Shown: one piece after another, positions 16,439-25,086 of the stretch | How positions within the stretch are numbered: position 1 is the stretch's first letter | How the letters are laid out: every line of letters starts with the position of its first letter | Source of the DNA: Bradyrhizobium sp. AZCC 1610 | Lineage (GTDB): Bacteria; Pseudomonadota; Alphaproteobacteria; Rhizobiales; Xanthobacteraceae | Length of the DNA: 64,000 bases | Direction of reading: 5' to 3' | Assembly (NCBI RefSeq): GCF_036924515.1 | Contig: NZ_JAZHRR010000001.1 | Span: 4,311,001 to 4,375,000, forward strand | Made by a program: the position numbers and the translations under genes | Notes under the pieces: model-generated | Told to the model about the DNA's origin: nothing | What the model saw: only the letters and a program-made list of their open reading frames with translations | Databases searched by the model: none

Positions 16439-16546
16439 TGGTAGACGCAGTCTGGCGCTTTCTTGCCGCATTAACGTCAAAGCTTCGGGCTTGAGTGCTT
16501 GAACCTTGTCAAACCATATTATTTCACGGCATTACCCGGGGCAGCG

Positions 16547-16879
16547 ATGCACATAAAACTCTTGGCACTCCTCATCGCCGGCATCGCGCTCTCCGGCTGC
16601 TGCGCCTCCGGGACTGGCTGCTCGACGCAGACCGCGGGCGCGCCGATTGCATGGGACGGGTTGGGTGAACCGCCGACTGCAGATGGCGAACGAGCCGGGG
16701 CGGCCCAGCCAAAGCGGAGGACAGCCCGCAATCGCGAGATCATCCTGGGTCCGCTGAACGAAGCCGCACCGAGATCGGACGCCAGAGCGCGCTACGACGA
16801 TTGGACACGGCAGCCCAACGAAGACGAGGAAGCCGACGCAAGGCTCGCGCGGCAAACCAAGATTTGCAGGGGCTGCTGA
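16547..16879 (+). CDS. Small cysteine-rich lipoprotein
   Basis: 110 residues. The lipobox ALSGC places the lipidated cysteine at 18, followed at once by further cysteines (CCASGTGCS). The rest is hydrophilic, with a basic middle and an acidic stretch (EDEEADAR), and ends KICRGC. No family recognised. The hydrophilic tail suggests a periplasm-facing tether rather than an enzyme. Confidence 0.65.
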   Translation: MHIKLLALLIAGIALSGCCASGTGCSTQTAGAPIAWDGLGEPPTADGERAGAAQPKRRTARNREIILGPLNEAAPRSDARARYDDWTRQPNEDEEADARLARQTKICRGC

Positions 16880-16951
16880 GCGGGACGCCAGCCGCAACCG
16901 TCACCGCGCAGCTTCATCCCGCCTGCGAACTCCGGCAGAGCGGCCGCCGTC

Positions 16952-17686
16952 TTACGCCCCCGGCGGTCGTGGCACTGTCGAGCGCAACATTGCATCCAGA
17001 AGCTGGTCGACGCCGGTCCCCTCGGGCAGCCGGTGCACGATATCCTTTAGCCTTCCATCGAGCAGCAGCGTGGTGAAGCCGTGCACCAGCGACCAGGCCC
17101 GGGCAATCGCCGCGGCTTGGTCGAGCGACAGCGCCTCCAGCGTCTCACCGGTGAGCTTCTCGTTGCGGCTGAGGCTCACCGCGGTCGCCAATCCCTCGAA
17201 CGAGGCGGTCGCCGCCTCGTGCAGCGAGGGCCGCGTCATGTCGAGCCGCTCGGTGCGGAACATCAGCCCGTACATGCCGGGGCGCGCCTGCGCATAGGCG
17301 ACATAGGCCTTGGCGCGGGCCAGCGCCTGCATCAGCGGGCGCGTTTCAGTGTTGCCCGCGGCCGTCATGGCGGCGTTGAATCTGCGGAATCCGATGGCGG
17401 CAAGTTCGCTCAGGAGCCCGGTGAGATCGCCGAAATGATGGGTCGGCGCGGCATGCGACACGCCGGCCTCGCGTGCCACCGCGCGCAGCGTCAGGCCCGG
17501 CAGCCCGTCGCGTTCCAGCACCCGCTCGGCGGCGGCGAGCAAGGCGTCGTGCAGATCGCCATGATGATAAGGGGTCTCGCCGGCTGGACGGCGACGCCGG
17601 CTGGCCGGCTTTTCGGCCACGGCCCTTGCGGGCCTGCGCTTCGCGGCGGGACGGTTCGTTCTGGTTTCTCGCGATGTTCTTGCCAT
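16952..17686 (-). CDS. TetR/AcrR-family regulator
   Basis: 244 residues. The N-terminal 40 residues are very basic (Arg/Lys/Ala), unusual for the family. They precede the TetR helix-turn-helix at about 45-95 (LLAAAERVLERDGLPGLTL, AVAREAGVSHAAPTHHFGD) and a helical ligand domain of the WHG type. The start is the last ATG before the basic region; the open frame upstream crosses the operators and is rejected. It is divergent from a carotenoid oxygenase gene. A dyad TTTAC-ACT-GTAAA begins 23 bases before its ATG, and matching dyads lie at a second promoter 2 kb away, so it probably represses itself and both transcripts. Confidence 0.88.
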   Translation of the reverse strand: MARTSRETRTNRPAAKRRPARAVAEKPASRRRRPAGETPYHHGDLHDALLAAAERVLERDGLPGLTLRAVAREAGVSHAAPTHHFGDLTGLLSELAAIGFRRFNAAMTAAGNTETRPLMQALARAKAYVAYAQARPGMYGLMFRTERLDMTRPSLHEAATASFEGLATAVSLSRNEKLTGETLEALSLDQAAAIARAWSLVHGFTTLLLDGRLKDIVHRLPEGTGVDQLLDAMLRSTVPRPPGA

Positions 17687-17708
17687 ACGACTCTTTATAG
17701 CTGCAATT

Positions 17709-17778
17709 TTTACACTGTAAAGATTTTGCTTGACGGCGTGCCGCAACGTCCCTACTGATATCTTTACGATGTAAAGAT
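17709..17778 (+). promoter_or_regulatory. Promoter with two TetR-type operators
   Basis: A -35 box TTGACG (17730-17735) and a weak -10 TACTGA (17753-17758) are 17 bases apart. Operator A, TTTAC-ACT-GTAAA (17709-17721, extended half-site GTAAAGAT), lies just upstream of -35. Operator B, ATCTTTAC-GAT-GTAAAGAT (17760-17778), lies just after -10. The layout fits tight repression, and the same arrangement occurs at 19742-19811. Confidence 0.7.
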
Positions 17779-17798
17779 TCAACCGGAGGAAACGTGCG

Positions 17799-19202
17799 AT
17801 GCTCGACCAGGTGAAGACCGAGGCGGCCCGAACCAACCTTGCGCCGATCCCGATGGAATGCGACGCGCCGTTCCTGAAAGTGACCGGCGAATTGCCGCGC
17901 GAACTCAACGGCACGCTCTATCGCAACGGCCCCAACCCGCAATTCGACGCGCCCGGCGCGCACTGGTTCGTCGGCGATGGAATGCTGCACGCCTTTCATC
18001 TGGAGAACGGCCGCGCCAGCTACCGCAACCGCTGGGTCCGCACCCCGAAATGGCTGGCCGAGCACGACGCCGGCCGCGCGCTGTTCGGCGGCTTTGGCCG
18101 CAGGCTGCCGGATACGCCTGCCTCGGTTACGCAGGACGGCGGCGTCGCCAATACCAACATCATCTTTCATGGCGGCCGCCTGCTCGCACTCGAAGAGGGC
18201 CATTTGCCGACCGAGATCGAGCCCGGCACGCTCAACCGGCTCGGCTATTGCGACTATGGCAAAGGCATATCCGGACCGTTCACGGCGCATCCCAAGATCG
18301 ATCCCGTCACCGGCGAGATGGTGTTCTTCGGCTACAACGCCGCGGGCCTCTTGACGCCCGCCCTCTCCTTCGGATCAATCAATGCGTCCGGCGTGGTAAC
18401 GCGCTTCGATCACTTCGAGGCGCCCTATGCCAGCATGGTGCACGACTTCATCGTCACCGAAAATCACCTGCTGTTTCCGATCCTGCCCCTCACCGGCAGC
18501 ATCGAGCGCGCCATGACGGGCCGGCCGCCTTATGCCTGGGAGCCGGACAAGGGCGCCCATGTCGGCGTCATGAAGCGCAACGGCTCCGCCAAGGATCTCT
18601 TCTGGTTTCGCGCCGAGTGCTGCTACGTTTTCCACGTCATGAACGCGTGGGAGGACGGCGATCGGATCATCGCCGACGTCATGCAGTACGAAGAGCCGCC
18701 GCTGTTCACCCATCCCGACGGCACCCCCACTGATCCCGGCAAGTCGCGCGCCCGGCTGTGCCGCTGGACCTTCGATCTTTCGGCGAATACCGATCGCTTC
18801 ACGCAAACCTGGCTCGACGACATCGCCGGCGAATTCCCGCGCGTCTGCGATCGAAGCGTCGGCTCCGCCAATCGGCACGGGTGGTATGCCTGCGCCAATC
18901 CAGAGCTGCCGACATCAGGTGGATTGTCGGGCCTTGTACACGTCGACGGCAATGGATCGCGCCTTGGCCAGTACTTGCTGCCTGCCGGCGATACGATCTC
19001 GGAAGCGGCGTTCGTCCCACGCGGCAACAATACTGGCGAGGGCGACGGCTGGCTGATGTCGGTGGTCTGGCGCGCCCGCGAAAACCGCAGCGACCTCGCC
19101 GTGTTCAATGCCACCGATGTCGATTCCGGGCCGGTGGCACTGGTGCATCTCGGCCACCGAGTGCCCGATGGCATTCACGGCAATTGGGTTGGCGCGGCGT
19201 AA
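17799..19202 (+). CDS. Carotenoid oxygenase (RPE65/CCD family)
   Basis: 467 residues, normal for the family; no signal peptide. GGAGG lies 10 bases before the ATG. The family opens with GTLYRNGPNPQFDAPG and HWFVGDGMLHAF. Four iron-binding histidines can be placed in FTAHPKID, MVHDFIVT, YVFHVMNAWE and IHGNWVG, all present. The family cleaves carbon-carbon double bonds of carotenoids, apocarotenoids or stilbenes with non-haem Fe(II) and oxygen. Position under a TetR regulator and before a MAPEG gene suggests inducible breakdown of an exogenous apocarotenoid- or lignin-like compound; the substrate is not readable. Confidence 0.92.
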   Translation: MLDQVKTEAARTNLAPIPMECDAPFLKVTGELPRELNGTLYRNGPNPQFDAPGAHWFVGDGMLHAFHLENGRASYRNRWVRTPKWLAEHDAGRALFGGFGRRLPDTPASVTQDGGVANTNIIFHGGRLLALEEGHLPTEIEPGTLNRLGYCDYGKGISGPFTAHPKIDPVTGEMVFFGYNAAGLLTPALSFGSINASGVVTRFDHFEAPYASMVHDFIVTENHLLFPILPLTGSIERAMTGRPPYAWEPDKGAHVGVMKRNGSAKDLFWFRAECCYVFHVMNAWEDGDRIIADVMQYEEPPLFTHPDGTPTDPGKSRARLCRWTFDLSANTDRFTQTWLDDIAGEFPRVCDRSVGSANRHGWYACANPELPTSGGLSGLVHVDGNGSRLGQYLLPAGDTISEAAFVPRGNNTGEGDGWLMSVVWRARENRSDLAVFNATDVDSGPVALVHLGHRVPDGIHGNWVGAA

Positions 19203-19220
19203 GGGGGCAGCTCATCCCTC

Positions 19221-19264
19221 CGTCGTTCCGGGCTCGATGCTGCGCATCGCCCCGGAACGACGGC
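19221..19264. terminator. Hairpin repeat after the carotenoid oxygenase gene
   Basis: CCGTCGTTCCGGG and CCCGGAACGACGG form a perfect 13-base stem (19221-19233 with 19252-19264); the 18-base loop has its own partial dyad (CGATGCTGCGCATCG). It follows the stop codon by 18 bases and could attenuate transcription into the MAPEG gene. There is no T-run, and the sequence type is a common intergenic repeat. Confidence 0.6.
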
Positions 19265-19292
19265 ATCAATAGACAGCCACGGGGAGACACAT

Positions 19293-19691
19293 ATGCACCT
19301 GCCCTCGATCACGTCAGCCTATCTCGCCGTACTCGCCCTGCTCTACACCGTTCTCGCTGTTCAGGTCGGGCGGCTGCGCATGAGAGATCGGGTCACATTC
19401 GGCGACAACGGAAGCCTCGCGCTGCGGAGCGCGATCCGCGCGCATGCCAACTTCGTCGAATACGTGCCGATCATCACGCTGATGGTCGCGATGCTGGAAA
19501 TGTCCGGCCTCGGAGCCACGTGGGTCCATCTGTTGATGGGCACGCTGCTGGTCTCGCGACTGCTGCATCCGCTCGGCATGTACGCCGCGCCCGATACGCT
19601 GCAATTCCGCGTCGGCCGGATGGGCGGCATCACGATCACGCTCGTTTTATTGCTTGCCAGCGCCCTGACGATCCTGGCGCGCGTCTTATAG
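19293..19691 (+). CDS. MAPEG-family membrane protein
   Basis: 132 residues with four transmembrane helices, the usual size for MAPEG proteins (membrane-associated eicosanoid and glutathione metabolism). The family signature is RSAIRAHANFVEYVPI at the end of helix 1 and start of helix 2. Eukaryotic members are microsomal glutathione transferases; bacterial ones are poorly studied. It lies 90 bases after the carotenoid oxygenase gene with a hairpin between them and may share that TetR-controlled transcript. A glutathione-dependent detoxification step would fit but is inference. Confidence 0.88.
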   Translation: MHLPSITSAYLAVLALLYTVLAVQVGRLRMRDRVTFGDNGSLALRSAIRAHANFVEYVPIITLMVAMLEMSGLGATWVHLLMGTLLVSRLLHPLGMYAAPDTLQFRVGRMGGITITLVLLLASALTILARVL

Positions 19692-19741
19692 GCAAGCAAG
19701 GCATTGCAAACACTTTGATTTTCTCACTTTGCGAATTTTAT

Positions 19742-19811
19742 TTTGACACTGTAAAGATTTTTCTTGACGACTCCCTGCCTTCCCCATAGTTTATCTTTAC
19801 GTTGTAAAGAT
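19742..19811 (+). promoter_or_regulatory. Second promoter with the same TetR-type operators
   Basis: A -35 TTGACG (19764-19769) and -10 TAGTTT (19787-19792) are 17 bases apart. Upstream lies GACACTGTAAAGAT (half-site GTAAAGAT at 19751-19758). Downstream lies ATCTTTAC-GTT-GTAAAGAT (19793-19811). Spacing between corresponding GTAAAGAT half-sites is 53 bases, against 54 at the carotenoid oxygenase promoter, so the same repressor very likely controls both. Confidence 0.7.
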
Positions 19812-19827
19812 TAGCCGAGAAGCTGCC

Positions 19828-20406
19828 ATGACCATCTTCCTGATCCTCGCCCCGTTCGGTTCGTTCGCCCTGCTGATGCTGGTGACCTCCGCCGAGATCA
19901 GCCTGTTCGTATCGGCCGGGATTTGCCTCGCTGTCATCGGCATAGACGTCTATCGCGGCCGTTCGGTCAAAACGCTCGGCGCGGGCTGCGTCGTCGTGTT
20001 CACCGCACTCGGCGCATACATCGCGCTGATCGATCCGAATATGACCCATTCGTCCGTCAAGCTGGCGGTCGATATCGGCGTGCTCGCAATATCGCTGGCG
20101 TCGCTCATCATCCGCAAGCCGTTCGTTCTGCAATATGCGCTTGAGGAGGTCGATGCCGAGACTGCGAGGCTGCCCGGCTTCAGGAAGGCGATCTATGTCA
20201 TCACCTGGGCGTGGACCGGCGCCTTCGTCCTGATGATCGCCGGCAACGTGCTGATGATCTACGTGCCGGGCGTGCCGCTCTGGTCCGGGCTCATGATCGC
20301 CTTCGCCGCCCGCAACAGCGCCGCCTATTTCACGACATGGTATCCACAATATCGCAAGACAAAGCATGGTTCCGCGCCGGCCAACGCCCTGCCCGGCCCC
20401 CACTAA
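19828..20406 (+). CDS. Multi-pass membrane protein, unknown
   Basis: 192 residues with about six transmembrane helices and a hydrophilic loop near 110-130 (EEVDAETARLPGFRK). No catalytic motif or named family is visible. It begins 16 bases after a TetR-type operator and is followed after 47 bases by a YciB-like membrane protein, so both are probably induced together with the carotenoid oxygenase. The C-terminus ends in a short hydrophilic tail. Confidence 0.75.
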   Translation: MTIFLILAPFGSFALLMLVTSAEISLFVSAGICLAVIGIDVYRGRSVKTLGAGCVVVFTALGAYIALIDPNMTHSSVKLAVDIGVLAISLASLIIRKPFVLQYALEEVDAETARLPGFRKAIYVITWAWTGAFVLMIAGNVLMIYVPGVPLWSGLMIAFAARNSAAYFTTWYPQYRKTKHGSAPANALPGPH

Positions 20407-20453
20407 GTTACCCTTTTTCGATCCGCAACAACCCTCCAGCAGAAAGCAAGCCG

Positions 20454-21011
20454 ATGAAGGACGTATTCGCCAGACTGGGCGCCGATTTTTTCTCCACCAT
20501 CCTGTTCATCGCGATCTACCTCACCACCGACAACGTGCTGCTGGCGACCGGCGTGGCGATCGCAGGCGCCATCGCCCAGGTGATTTACTCGCGCGTCAAG
20601 GGCAAGGAGCTCGGCTACATGACGTGGGCGAGCCTGGCACTCGTCATCGTGCTCGGCAGCGCGACGCTGTTGACGCATGATCCGCGCTTCGTGCTGGCGA
20701 AACCCGCGATCGGCCATCTTGCGATCGGCGTCATCATGCTCAAGCGCGGCTGGATGCTGCGCTATATGCCGCCGATCGTGACTCAGGCCATTCCCGAGTA
20801 TGTCACCTTCGCGGGCTACGCCTGGGCCGCGCTGTGTTTCGTGCTCGCCGCCGGCACCATCGGTGTCGCCATGACCGGCGACATGAAGCTGTGGACGTTC
20901 TACGTGACCGTCGTACTGGTCGGCGCCAAGATTGCCGCCTTCGCAATTCAATACATCGCGTTTCGTGTCTTGGTCGGCAGCCGGCTTCGCGCTGCCGCCC
21001 AACGCGCCTAA
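20454..21011 (+). CDS. YciB/septation-protein-A-like membrane protein
   Basis: 185 residues, five to six transmembrane helices. The N-terminal half resembles the YciB (IspZ) family: FFSTILFIAIYLTTDNVLLATG, IYSRVKGKELGYMTWASLALV and LLTHDPRFVLAKPAIGH. Classical YciB is a house-keeping inner-membrane protein linked to cell-envelope synthesis, but this copy sits behind a TetR-controlled promoter with another membrane protein, so it is probably a specialised paralogue. The assignment to the family is good; the role is not known. Confidence 0.75.
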   Translation: MKDVFARLGADFFSTILFIAIYLTTDNVLLATGVAIAGAIAQVIYSRVKGKELGYMTWASLALVIVLGSATLLTHDPRFVLAKPAIGHLAIGVIMLKRGWMLRYMPPIVTQAIPEYVTFAGYAWAALCFVLAAGTIGVAMTGDMKLWTFYVTVVLVGAKIAAFAIQYIAFRVLVGSRLRAAAQRA

Positions 21012-21140
21012 AGAAATACGCGTCAAAAGGACGCTTGAGACGGTTGGGCTTGTATGGCGAGATAGGCTATACCGCCGATCGAGTTTGGCGGGATCTCGCA
21101 AACCATTCCGGTTTGCCGAAAAAAATGTCGGGAGACAAAG

Positions 21141-21437
21141 ATGGCCGTGGACGGAAACTGGAACATCACCATGAGCACGCCTATGGGCGAGCGCAAGGCG
21201 ACGCTGGCGGTAACGAGCTCGGGCGGCACACTGACGGGAACGCAAGGCGCCGACGGCAATTCCGGCGAAATTTTTGACGGCACCGTCAACGGCGACGACG
21301 TCGCCTGGAAGATCTCCATCACCAACCCGATGCCGCTGACGCTCGCGTTCACCGGCAAGGTTTCCGGCGACAGCATGTCCGGCGAAATGGGCATCGGCCC
21401 GATGGGCAGCTTCCCCTTCACGGGATCGCGGGCGTAG
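21141..21437 (+). CDS. Small beta-rich protein, unknown
   Basis: 98 residues, no signal peptide. GGGAGA lies 6 bases before the ATG. The sequence alternates short beta strands and glycine turns (GNWNITMSTPMGERKATLAV, SSGGTLTGTQG, SGEIFDGTVNGDDVAW, LAFTGKVSGDSMSGEMG), suggesting a small beta barrel or lipocalin-like domain. I cannot name the family. It stands alone with a 130-base gap before it. Confidence 0.7.
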   Translation: MAVDGNWNITMSTPMGERKATLAVTSSGGTLTGTQGADGNSGEIFDGTVNGDDVAWKISITNPMPLTLAFTGKVSGDSMSGEMGIGPMGSFPFTGSRA

Positions 21438-21446
21438 GTTCTCCCC

Positions 21447-22133
21447 CTAAAACCAGATCCGCATCGGCAAGCCGTGCGCATCAACGGGCGGCGCCCCCTC
21501 GGGGACGCTGCCCGCAGGCTCGCGGGCCGCAATCGCAACCGCGCAGGCATCCAGCACATCGTCAGGCTTTGCACCGCTACGTTCATCGGTCAGCCAGCGA
21601 TCGATCTGCCGAAAGCCCGATTGCTTGAGCAGCGCGCGGCGCAGCGCAACTCCCCCGGCGGATTTCTTCGACGGCAAGGGCTCGTTGCCGTTCAATCGCA
21701 GAAACACCAGTTCGGGATGCACCTCGCGAATATCGCGAGATGGATTCGCGCGCACGAACGCGTCGACCTCCATGATCTTCGCACCCAGATGCCAGAGCTG
21801 GCGGGACACCCGCTTTTGCCCGCGCCGCTGCGCCTCCCGGTTGGCATCATTGGGATCGCTGAACTCCGACCACAGCCAGCGGCGAGCGCCGGCAAAGACG
21901 CGCGACGCGTGCGGCCGCAATTTTGCTCGAGCCAGCAGGTCGCAGTCGCGTTCGCCGTGATCGCTCATCCCGATCGGGATATCGATCCCCGCTCTATCGC
22001 AAGAACGCGACAGCGCGTCCGTGATGTCGCGATGAAAAGAGATTTCCTGCACGTCACCGTCGAGGAGAACGGCAACCCAGCCTTTGCTGAACCCGTCGAG
22101 GCCAAGCGCCCTGCACCCCGACCTCTTGCTCAC
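21447..22133 (-). CDS. DUF429 protein (predicted RNase H-like nuclease)
   Basis: 228 residues from a GTG start that overlaps the stop of the MaoC gene (GTGA), so the two are translationally coupled. The domain opens ALGLDGFSKGWVAVLL, with an aspartate at the typical RNase H-fold position, and continues GIDIPIGM, REVHPELVFLRLNG and DDVLDACAVAIAA, matching the DUF429 pattern. Proteins of this family are predicted to be nucleases, but none of their substrates is known to me. A much longer frame upstream is antisense coding within MaoC and is rejected. Confidence 0.8.
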   Translation of the reverse strand: MSKRSGCRALGLDGFSKGWVAVLLDGDVQEISFHRDITDALSRSCDRAGIDIPIGMSDHGERDCDLLARAKLRPHASRVFAGARRWLWSEFSDPNDANREAQRRGQKRVSRQLWHLGAKIMEVDAFVRANPSRDIREVHPELVFLRLNGNEPLPSKKSAGGVALRRALLKQSGFRQIDRWLTDERSGAKPDDVLDACAVAIAAREPAGSVPEGAPPVDAHGLPMRIWF

Positions 22134-22588
22134 TTCGGTCGGCTGGGCACGATTGCAATCGGATTGAAGGTATAGACCGCTTCGCCATGCTGGTTGTAGG
22201 CGATCCACTTGACCCGGGCGATACCTTGCGGCTTCGTGCGCGATGCCACCAATTCCACCACCTCCCCTTCGAGAAAAATGGTGTCGCCGGGCCGCACCGG
22301 CTTCAGCCAGCGCAGATCGTCGACGCCGGCGCCGAACAGCGGGTGCGGCCCGAACGGCCGCGCGCTCGCGGCGAGCCGCATGGCGATCGCCGCCGTCTGC
22401 CATCCGGAAGCGGCGAGGCCCCCGAGAATGGACTTCTTGGCCGCCTCCTCATCGAGATGAAACGGCTGCGGATCGTACTCTTTGGCGAAGCGGACGATGT
22501 CCTCCTTCGACACCGTCGCCGCCTCACTCTTGAAGCGCATCCCGATCTTCAGGTCGTCGAACCACTCGATCATCGCGTCCTCGCTCAC
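22130..22588 (-). CDS. MaoC-family hot-dog dehydratase
   Basis: 152 residues with a single hot-dog fold. The active-site region is YDPQPFHLDEEAAKKS, with the Asp and His typical of (R)-specific enoyl-CoA hydratases, followed by GLAASGWQTAAIAMRL and VRPGDTIFLEGEVVEL. Such enzymes hydrate enoyl-CoA or related thioesters. The gene lies 23 bases after fumarase on the same strand and overlaps the DUF429 gene by four bases, so the three probably form one operon. Confidence 0.88.
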   Translation of the reverse strand: MSEDAMIEWFDDLKIGMRFKSEAATVSKEDIVRFAKEYDPQPFHLDEEAAKKSILGGLAASGWQTAAIAMRLAASARPFGPHPLFGAGVDDLRWLKPVRPGDTIFLEGEVVELVASRTKPQGIARVKWIAYNQHGEAVYTFNPIAIVPSRPK

Positions 22589-22611
22589 ATTTCAAGCCGA
22601 ACGCGAACAGG

Positions 22612-24264
22612 TCACCCCAGATTCAATTCCTTGAAGAAATCATTGCCCTTGTCGTCGATGATGATGAAGGCCGGGAAATCCTCGACCTCGATACGCCAGA
22701 TCGCTTCCATGCCGAGTTCGGGATATTCCACCACCTCGACCTTCTTGATGCAGTGCTCGGCGAGGTTTGCCGCCGCACCGCCGATCGAGCCGAGATAGAA
22801 GCCGCCGTGCTTCTTGCAGGCCTCGCGCACCGCGACCGCGCGGTTGCCCTTGGCGACCATCACCATCGATCCGCCCGCTGCCTGGAACTGGTCGACGAAG
22901 GAATCCATGCGACCCGCGGTGGTCGGGCCGAACGCCCCGGAGGCGTAGCCGTCGGGCGTCTTGGCGGGACCGGCGTAATACACCGGATGGTTCTTGAAGT
23001 AATCCGGCAGCGGCTCGCCCTTCTCCAGCCGCTCGCGCAGCTTGGCGTGGGCGGAATCGCGCGCCACGATCATCGTGCCGGTCATCGAGACGCGCGTCTT
23101 GATCGGGTATTGCGACAGCGTCGCCAGAATTTCCATCATCGGCTTGTTGAGATCGATCTTCACGACCTCGCCGCCGAGCGACTGTTCGACCGCAGGCAAA
23201 TACTGCGCCGGATTATGCTCGAGCTCCTCGAGATAGACGCCGTCCTTGGTGATCTTGCCGAGCACCTGGCGGTCCGCCGAGCAGGATACGCCGAGCCCGA
23301 TTGGCAGCGACGCGCCATGCCGCGGCATCCGAATCACGCGCACGTCGTGGCAGAAATACTTGCCGCCGAACTGCGCGCCGACGCCGAGCGACTGCGTCAT
23401 CTTCAAGATTTCCTGCTCCATCTCCAGATCGCGGAACGCGTTGCCATCGGCCGAGCCGTGGGTCGGCAACGCATCGAGATAGCGCGCGGACGCGAGTTTT
23501 ACGGTTTTCATGCAGAGCTCGGCGGAAGTGCCGCCGATCACGATGGCCAGATGATACGGCGGGCACGCCGCGGTGCCGAGCGTCAGCACCTTCTCCTTCA
23601 GGAACGCGAGCAGGCGGTCTTTGGTCAGCACCGAAGGCGTCGCCTGGAACAGAAAACTCTTGTTGGCGGAGCCGCCGCCCTTGGCCATGAACATGAATTT
23701 GTAGGCGTCATCGCCCTCGGCGTAGATCTCGCACTGCGCCGGCATGTTGTTGGCGGTGTTCTTCTCCTCATACATCGACAACGGCGCGACCTGCGAATAG
23801 CGCAAGTTACGGCGCAAATAGGCGTCGCGCGCGCCTTCCGAGAGCGCGGCCTCATCGTCGCCATCGGTGATGACGTTGCAGCCCTTCTTGCCCATGATGA
23901 TCGCGGTGCCGGTATCCTGGCACATCGGCAGCACGCCACCGGCGGCGATGTTGGCGTTCTTCAGGAAGTCAAAGGCGACGAACTTGTCGTTGTCGCTGGC
24001 TTCCTTGTCTTCCAGGATCGAGCGCAACTGCTTCAGGTGGCCCGGCCGCAGATAGTGATTGATGTCGCCGAAGGCAGCCTCCGACAGCGCCCGCAGCGCC
24101 TCGCGCGACACGACGAGCATGTCCTTGCCGAGCACCTTTTCGACCCGCACGCCCTCGGCCGTGATCTTCTTGTAGGGCGTGGTGTCCGCGCCGAGCGGAA
24201 ACAGCGGCGTGTGCTTGTAGGGCGGAACAGGCTTTTGGTCAGGGAAGGCGGTCGGGGCGTTCAT
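22612..24264 (-). CDS. Class I (iron-sulfur) fumarate hydratase
   Basis: 550 residues, typical of the single-chain FumA/FumB type. It interconverts fumarate and malate in the TCA cycle using an oxygen-sensitive [4Fe-4S] cluster. The alpha region includes [20 protein letters not shown] and [14 protein letters not shown] with [20 protein letters not shown]. The beta region includes [28 protein letters not shown] and [17 protein letters not shown]. Candidate cluster cysteines are those of LPMCQD, TAACPP and GVSCSADR. No signal peptide. It is the first gene of a probable operon with MaoC and DUF429. Confidence 0.95.
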   Translation of the reverse strand: MNAPTAFPDQKPVPPYKHTPLFPLGADTTPYKKITAEGVRVEKVLGKDMLVVSREALRALSEAAFGDINHYLRPGHLKQLRSILEDKEASDNDKFVAFDFLKNANIAAGGVLPMCQDTGTAIIMGKKGCNVITDGDDEAALSEGARDAYLRRNLRYSQVAPLSMYEEKNTANNMPAQCEIYAEGDDAYKFMFMAKGGGSANKSFLFQATPSVLTKDRLLAFLKEKVLTLGTAACPPYHLAIVIGGTSAELCMKTVKLASARYLDALPTHGSADGNAFRDLEMEQEILKMTQSLGVGAQFGGKYFCHDVRVIRMPRHGASLPIGLGVSCSADRQVLGKITKDGVYLEELEHNPAQYLPAVEQSLGGEVVKIDLNKPMMEILATLSQYPIKTRVSMTGTMIVARDSAHAKLRERLEKGEPLPDYFKNHPVYYAGPAKTPDGYASGAFGPTTAGRMDSFVDQFQAAGGSMVMVAKGNRAVAVREACKKHGGFYLGSIGGAAANLAEHCIKKVEVVEYPELGMEAIWRIEVEDFPAFIIIDDKGNDFFKELNLG

Positions 24265-24397
24265 GGCTGGCTCGTCTGTTCGAAAGGCCGGAGACGTCTA
24301 GGGGGACTTCAGGCCGGCGATAGAGCCGTTCTAAGCACTTTTTGGATAAAGGGAAGGTTTTGCGGAGCTTCCAGACCAGCGGTTTCCGCATCGCCCA

Positions 24398-24690
24398 TCA
24401 GGCCTGCCGATCCCGTGCGCCATGCACAATGGCAATCACCTCAATCGCGCCAGCGGCCTCATCCACCGAGTAGACTATAATATAGGAATATAGGGCGTTT
24501 CCAACAATTCTCGCGTTCCTTCGACCAGACCCGGCCTCCCCATATGCGCAAGGCCGACAACAGCGAGCCGATTGATGCGAAGCTGGATACGCCGAACCAG
24601 TTCGGCGGCTGCGGCGGGGCTATCTTTGGAAATCCAGTCGAATATCCCGTCGAGATCACGGGCGGCGGATTCGTGAACGATGATCTTCAT
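24398..24690 (-). pseudogene. ParE/RelE-type toxin broken by an 8-bp tandem duplication
   Basis: The reading frame starts as a ParE-family toxin (MKIIVHESAARDLDGIFDWI, RRIQLRINRL, ELLETPYI) and stops after 71 codons. The octamer AATATAGG (plus strand) occurs twice in tandem at 24479-24486 and 24487-24494. Removing one copy restores a 94-residue frame ending YIIVYSVDEAAGAIEV, then IVHGARDRQA, a normal ParE C-terminus. The missing part carries the last beta strands of the toxin fold, so the product is probably inactive. The ATG overlaps the antitoxin stop (ATGA), the usual arrangement. Confidence 0.8.
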
Positions 24691-24917
24691 TCACCGAGGC
24701 GCCGACGAAGCCGCTCGTTGAACTCTTCCAACGTCAATTTCCGAGCTTTCGGATCGGCGCGCCGACGCCGAACCTCCTCGACCTGCTCATCGGTCAGCCG
24801 GTAGACGCTTTCGTTCTGCGATTCCATTAGCATCAAGACCTTGGCAGCGTCCTCTTGACGTTCGCTCGGCCAAGTCAGCACGCGATCCAGGACAGCTTTC
24901 ACCTGCTCTTTCGTCAT
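24687..24917 (-). CDS. Antitoxin of a ParE/RelE-type toxin-antitoxin pair
   Basis: 76 residues, starting at MTKEQVKAVLDRVL. The protein is charged and helical with a C-terminal segment (LTDEQVEEVRRRRADPKARK, then LTLEEFNERLRRRL) typical of antitoxins that wrap around ParE/RelE toxins; a DNA-binding N-terminus is not obvious. Its stop overlaps the toxin start by four bases. With the toxin frameshifted, it may now be an orphan that neutralises related toxins elsewhere. Confidence 0.75.
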   Translation of the reverse strand: MTKEQVKAVLDRVLTWPSERQEDAAKVLMLMESQNESVYRLTDEQVEEVRRRRADPKARKLTLEEFNERLRRRLGE

Positions 24918-25086
24918 GACGTTATCATAGCACAGTTCAGGATAGACCCCTCGCTGACAATCAGTGCGAACGAACCTCACTTCGTACAATTTTGGGATGT
25001 TGGCCCGAATCCCCATTGAACCGTTCCGGGCCCTCTTCAGACAAATCGGAGATTTCCAACATTCTGCCCAACCGATTGCGATTGTA

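Noticed and set aside
22753..24480. 575-codon rightward frame
   Set aside because: Antisense to class I fumarase, which is unmistakable; product is low-complexity in composition.
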